Assembly (NCBI GenBank): GCA_947497175.1
Contig: CANMFM010000004.1
Location: forward strand, 496,001 to 560,000
Direction of reading: 5' to 3'
DNA length: 64,000 nt
Origin: an uncultured Aquimarina sp.
Lineage (GTDB): Bacteria; Bacteroidota; Bacteroidia; Flavobacteriales; Flavobacteriaceae
The notes below the pieces were generated by a model that was not told where the DNA came from, did no database searches, and saw only the letters and a program-made list of their open reading frames with translations. This document shows, in pieces, positions 61,186 to 64,000 of the stretch (positions are counted from its first letter, which is position 1; the number at the start of each line of letters is the position of its first letter). Position numbers and translations under genes: made by a program.

Positions 61186-64000
61186 TTATTCGTCATCTAC
61201 AAGTATCGGAATTATAGTACCTAGATGAAGTCCAGTATTCTCTCCAAGAATTGTTTTTACACCTTCATCAAATCCAGGAATGTTTTCAATAACTTTGCCT
61301 ACACCGAAACTGGATATTTCTACAACGGCTCCAGTCGCAGCACTATTGTAATCTCCTTCAATAAAATCAAGAGTAATATTTAATCCAGCTCCAATTCCTG
61401 AGATAGTTCCTCCAATTCCTGCAATCTCTGGCGCAAAAGGACCTGCTAACGGAGCTACAACAACCATTGTATCTCCAGTGTTTTCAAGAGTCTTAGCACT
61501 ATCTCTCCCAACTTTTATTGCTGTTTTAGCAACTTCTTTGTTAATAGTCTTCAAACCACTACCAATTTCAGAAATATCCTGAACTTTACTTACAGACATT
61601 CCTGATATACCAGAGCTCTGTTGATTAGTTTCTTGATTAGTAAGTTCTGTTTCAATTATCTTACCAGTCCCCTTTAAAACCTGATTTCTTGCAACTGCTG
61701 TATTATTTTTAAGAGAAACTACTATGTCTGTAACATACATGGCTAAGCCCCAACCTGCTAACTCTAAACCTTCTAGCTCTACACCCATTCCCATTTTATT
61801 CTCCTGAAAAGCATAGGTAGCATTATAAGTATAATCTTCTGCCAAAGGATCTATTTGCCAGAATCTACCTATAGCTGGATCACTTACGCGAAATCTCCAC
61901 TCATGGGTATTTAATCCAAGGTCTTCTGTAAATTCTTGATCCTGATAAGTCTTGAAATTATTTTTAGCCCCTATCAAAAGAGTATTATACCCTTTATGTT
62001 CAAGTCCAAATGGATAATAATTCTGTTCTCTGCGAATCTCGGAAGATGCTATAGATCCATCATTATTATCATCTGCATAAGTAATTCGAGTATTTCTCCA
62101 GATGTCTTTATACCTGTATACATATTGATATCCTCCAGAAGTTTTTGGTTCCAGATATCCTTCCGGATGCGATATTTGCTTAATTGAGCCATTTTCATAG
62201 ACATATCCACTTACATACTCCATATTGGTTATATCACTTCCATTGGTAACGATTTTTTTCAATTTCCCACCGGAAGCATCATAAGTATATCCAATTGAAC
62301 CAGCATTTGCACTATTGCTTATAGCAACTGTTTCAGGTAGGTTTAGGTGGTTATAGGTAATGCCGGTGATGCCTTTGTTACGATCTATAATCATATTGCC
62401 ATTGGCATCGTATTCAAAATCATCGTTGGTATTGGTGCCGTCTTTAAATCCATGGTCTTTGCTTCCTGTATCTGTTACTTTTAAGAGTTTGTTACCGGTA
62501 TCATACATATAGGATAAGATATCCATATCTCCAAAAGTGGTTGCCCCAGCATTGGTATGCCCTTTACGGTTTAAGGATAGTATGTTACCCATCTTGTCAT
62601 AAGACACATTCGATAAGTCATACCTGCCATCATTACTTACTCCACTAGTAATTCTATTGAGTGCATCATAAGTATAGGCATAACTTCGGGTTACATTATC
62701 ATTAGCGGTTTGCCATGAGGTAGCCGAGATATTACCATTATACAATGGGTTTATACCTGTATTGTAATCTATGGCAAAACCAAATAATTTTCCTCCTGTT
62801 GTAGTACCTTCATTAATGGCTTTTAACCAACCCCTTATGTTGTAGTCGTAGTCTACATCTTGCAAGCCACCTCCAACAGTTTTTGATTGTAGTTGTCCTA
62901 ATTCGTCGTAGGTATTGGATACAATCACTTCTTCTGCCTGATTATTGATCTTTTGGGTTTGTGTAAGCAATCGACCCATATGATCATACGTAAAGGTATC
63001 AAGGGTTACAATCGGTGCATTGCTATCTTTGGTGTGGGTGGTCTTGGTTTGTAAGACTCTACCTGTAAAATCGAGTTTGGTTTCTACAATATCAATTGTA
63101 TTAAGATATTTATTCTTGCTAACTACATAAATAGGTCGACTCTTTTTATCGTAATACGTTACTGTAGTAATCCAATCGTTTGTACCCAATACTCTTACTT
63201 TGGTACCTGTAGGCAAAGATTTTGTAGCATTGCTTATGGACTCCCCCAGACTGGTGCCTGGATTAGCAAATATAGCATCTTCGCTATCCAAAAATTGATA
63301 ATCGTCGTAATAATTGATTGTATATATTCCAAAACCTCTTGTTGGACGCGCATTCTTGGTATAATAGACTTTTGTGCTCGAGTTATCAAATGGAGTATCT
63401 ACTCTTTTTTCATCATGAATAGTTTGACTATCGTACCTGCCCTGTGATACCTTACGGGTACTCCCATTAATATTATATCCAGTATAGGCTATCCTGCCAA
63501 GAGCATCATATTTGGTAAATAGCCACGTATCCCATTGCTCTCCAGAATTTATCTTTCTCATATTTGCATCCTGGGTCATTGTAGGTCGATCCAACACATC
63601 GTAGATAATGTATTCCCATCCTTTTCCTGGGATTTTCTTTTCGATAAGTCTATTTCGCTTATCATATCTATACTGATAACACAGTTCTGAAAGTTCGTTG
63701 GCAGATACACTATCAGATACGGTTACCTTGGGCGGGATTACATAAGAAAGATTCCCAAAACTATCATAAACATAATAGGTATCGTGGGCCTCGGCAACAG
63801 CAACACTGGTTGAAGCATAGCTTCTTTTTAGAATCACTCGTCCTAATTTGTCTTTATACTCTCGGGTGGTATGATTATTCCCATCGGCTTCTGTCCAGTT
63901 TTCATCTTTGGTAATGTTTACCTGCAACTGGTTAGGTGGATAAAATCCGTTCTTTTGCAATGTAGGCACCTCTGTATTTGACGGATTAGCAAAAACAACT
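61186..64000 (-). CDS. RHS-repeat protein, C-terminal part (5' end outside window)
   Basis: The frame is open from the window edge (64000) to the stop at 61186; the first M of the ORF track is a GTG inside this frame, so at least 938 residues are visible and the N-terminus is missing. Many YD/RHS repeats are seen (YDKRNRLIEK, YDALGRIAYTGY, YDANGNMIIDRNKGIT, YTYDASGGKL), then the RHS core end DPAIGRFWQIDPLAEDY (near residue 690 of the track ORF) and a tail of about 200 residues after it. The tail contains VAPLAGPFAPEIAGIGGTISGIGAGLN and DFIEGDYNSAATGAVVEISS. RHS tails are often toxins, but I recognise no catalytic motif here and no immunity gene follows. Confidence 0.9.
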   Translation of the reverse strand, partial: VVFANPSNTEVPTLQKNGFYPPNQLQVNITKDENWTEADGNNHTTREYKDKLGRVILKRSYASTSVAVAEAHDTYYVYDSFGNLSYVIPPKVTVSDSVSANELSELCYQYRYDKRNRLIEKKIPGKGWEYIIYDVLDRPTMTQDANMRKINSGEQWDTWLFTKYDALGRIAYTGYNINGSTRKVSQGRYDSQTIHDEKRVDTPFDNSSTKVYYTKNARPTRGFGIYTINYYDDYQFLDSEDAIFANPGTSLGESISNATKSLPTGTKVRVLGTNDWITTVTYYDKKSRPIYVVSKNKYLNTIDIVETKLDFTGRVLQTKTTHTKDSNAPIVTLDTFTYDHMGRLLTQTQKINNQAEEVIVSNTYDELGQLQSKTVGGGLQDVDYDYNIRGWLKAINEGTTTGGKLFGFAIDYNTGINPLYNGNISATSWQTANDNVTRSYAYTYDALNRITSGVSNDGRYDLSNVSYDKMGNILSLNRKGHTNAGATTFGDMDILSYMYDTGNKLLKVTDTGSKDHGFKDGTNTNDDFEYDANGNMIIDRNKGITGITYNHLNLPETVAISNSANAGSIGYTYDASGGKLKKIVTNGSDITNMEYVSGYVYENGSIKQISHPEGYLEPKTSGGYQYVYRYKDIWRNTRITYADDNNDGSIASSEIRREQNYYPFGLEHKGYNTLLIGAKNNFKTYQDQEFTEDLGLNTHEWRFRVSDPAIGRFWQIDPLAEDYTYNATYAFQENKMGMGVELEGLELAGWGLAMYVTDIVVSLKNNTAVARNQVLKGTGKIIETELTNQETNQQSSGISGMSVSKVQDISEIGSGLKTINKEVAKTAIKVGRDSAKTLENTGDTMVVVAPLAGPFAPEIAGIGGTISGIGAGLNITLDFIEGDYNSAATGAVVEISSFGVGKVIENIPGFDEGVKTILGENTGLHLGTIIPILVDDE

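Overview
The window looks like chromosomal DNA from a marine-type member of the Flavobacteriia (Bacteroidetes). The DNA is AT-rich. Three proteins are secreted with T9SS type A C-terminal sorting tails. The clearest promoters fit the Bacteroidetes pattern TTG...TAnnTTTG. There is a carotenoid cluster of the saproxanthin/myxol type, and many lipoproteins with LxxC boxes. Genus cannot be fixed from sequence alone; something close to Aquimarina or related gliding flavobacteria would fit.

Layout. (1) 1-9923, minus strand: a tightly packed acyl-CoA catabolic operon led by its own TetR-type repressor: TetR, acyl-CoA ligase, SDR, biotin-dependent carboxyltransferase, biotin carboxylase/BCCP, enoyl-CoA hydratase, BKACE (beta-keto acid cleavage enzyme), PECR-like SDR and an acyl-CoA dehydrogenase cut by the window edge. 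It resembles leucine/terpenoid (Liu/Atu) beta-carboxylation pathways, but has a BKACE and no HMG-CoA lyase within view. (2) 10098-23172: peptidoglycan synthase PBP1C and a thioester alpha-2-macroglobulin lipoprotein, separated here by a TPR hybrid histidine kinase and a GNAT acetyltransferase; then an isoaspartyl peptidase lipoprotein and a TIR-domain protein. (3) 23327-30247: a radical SAM protein and two T9SS exoproteins (a reprolysin-type metalloprotease and a BNR/F5-8C protein). (4) 30348-43851: housekeeping and envelope genes: HD hydrolase, acyl-ACP desaturase, PlsC, bacilliredoxin, TerB-DnaJ protein, the crtY-cruF-crtD carotenoid operon, an EamA permease, the feoA-feoB iron operon with a small FeoB-associated Cys-rich gene missing from the ORF track, a SCO protein and RseP. 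(5) 43945-56629: a tRNA-Asn carrying a 12.6-kb integrated island bounded by perfect 34-bp direct repeats. (6) 56700-64000: a second BNR/T9SS exoprotein paralogous to the one at 27-30 kb, a REP/BIME-like inverted repeat, a relic of coding sequence, and the 3' part of an RHS-repeat protein running off the window.

The island is the most distinctive part. It has a Bacteroidetes-type tyrosine integrase next to attL, an XRE regulator, two lipoproteins, a predicted SSB-like/Sak4-like recombination pair, a small conserved-looking gene, a non-coding stretch with three tandem 9-bp iteron-like repeats and an orphan terminator, a RepA-like AAA_25 ATPase overlapping a GIY-YIG/NUMOD1 endonuclease, a SIR2-P-loop (Avs5-like) candidate antiphage protein, and a secreted beta-rich protein. 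No relaxase, capsid or terminase gene is visible, so it may be a replicating satellite-like integrative element that carries defence cargo.

All functions are inferred from motifs and family knowledge read by eye. No database search was run.
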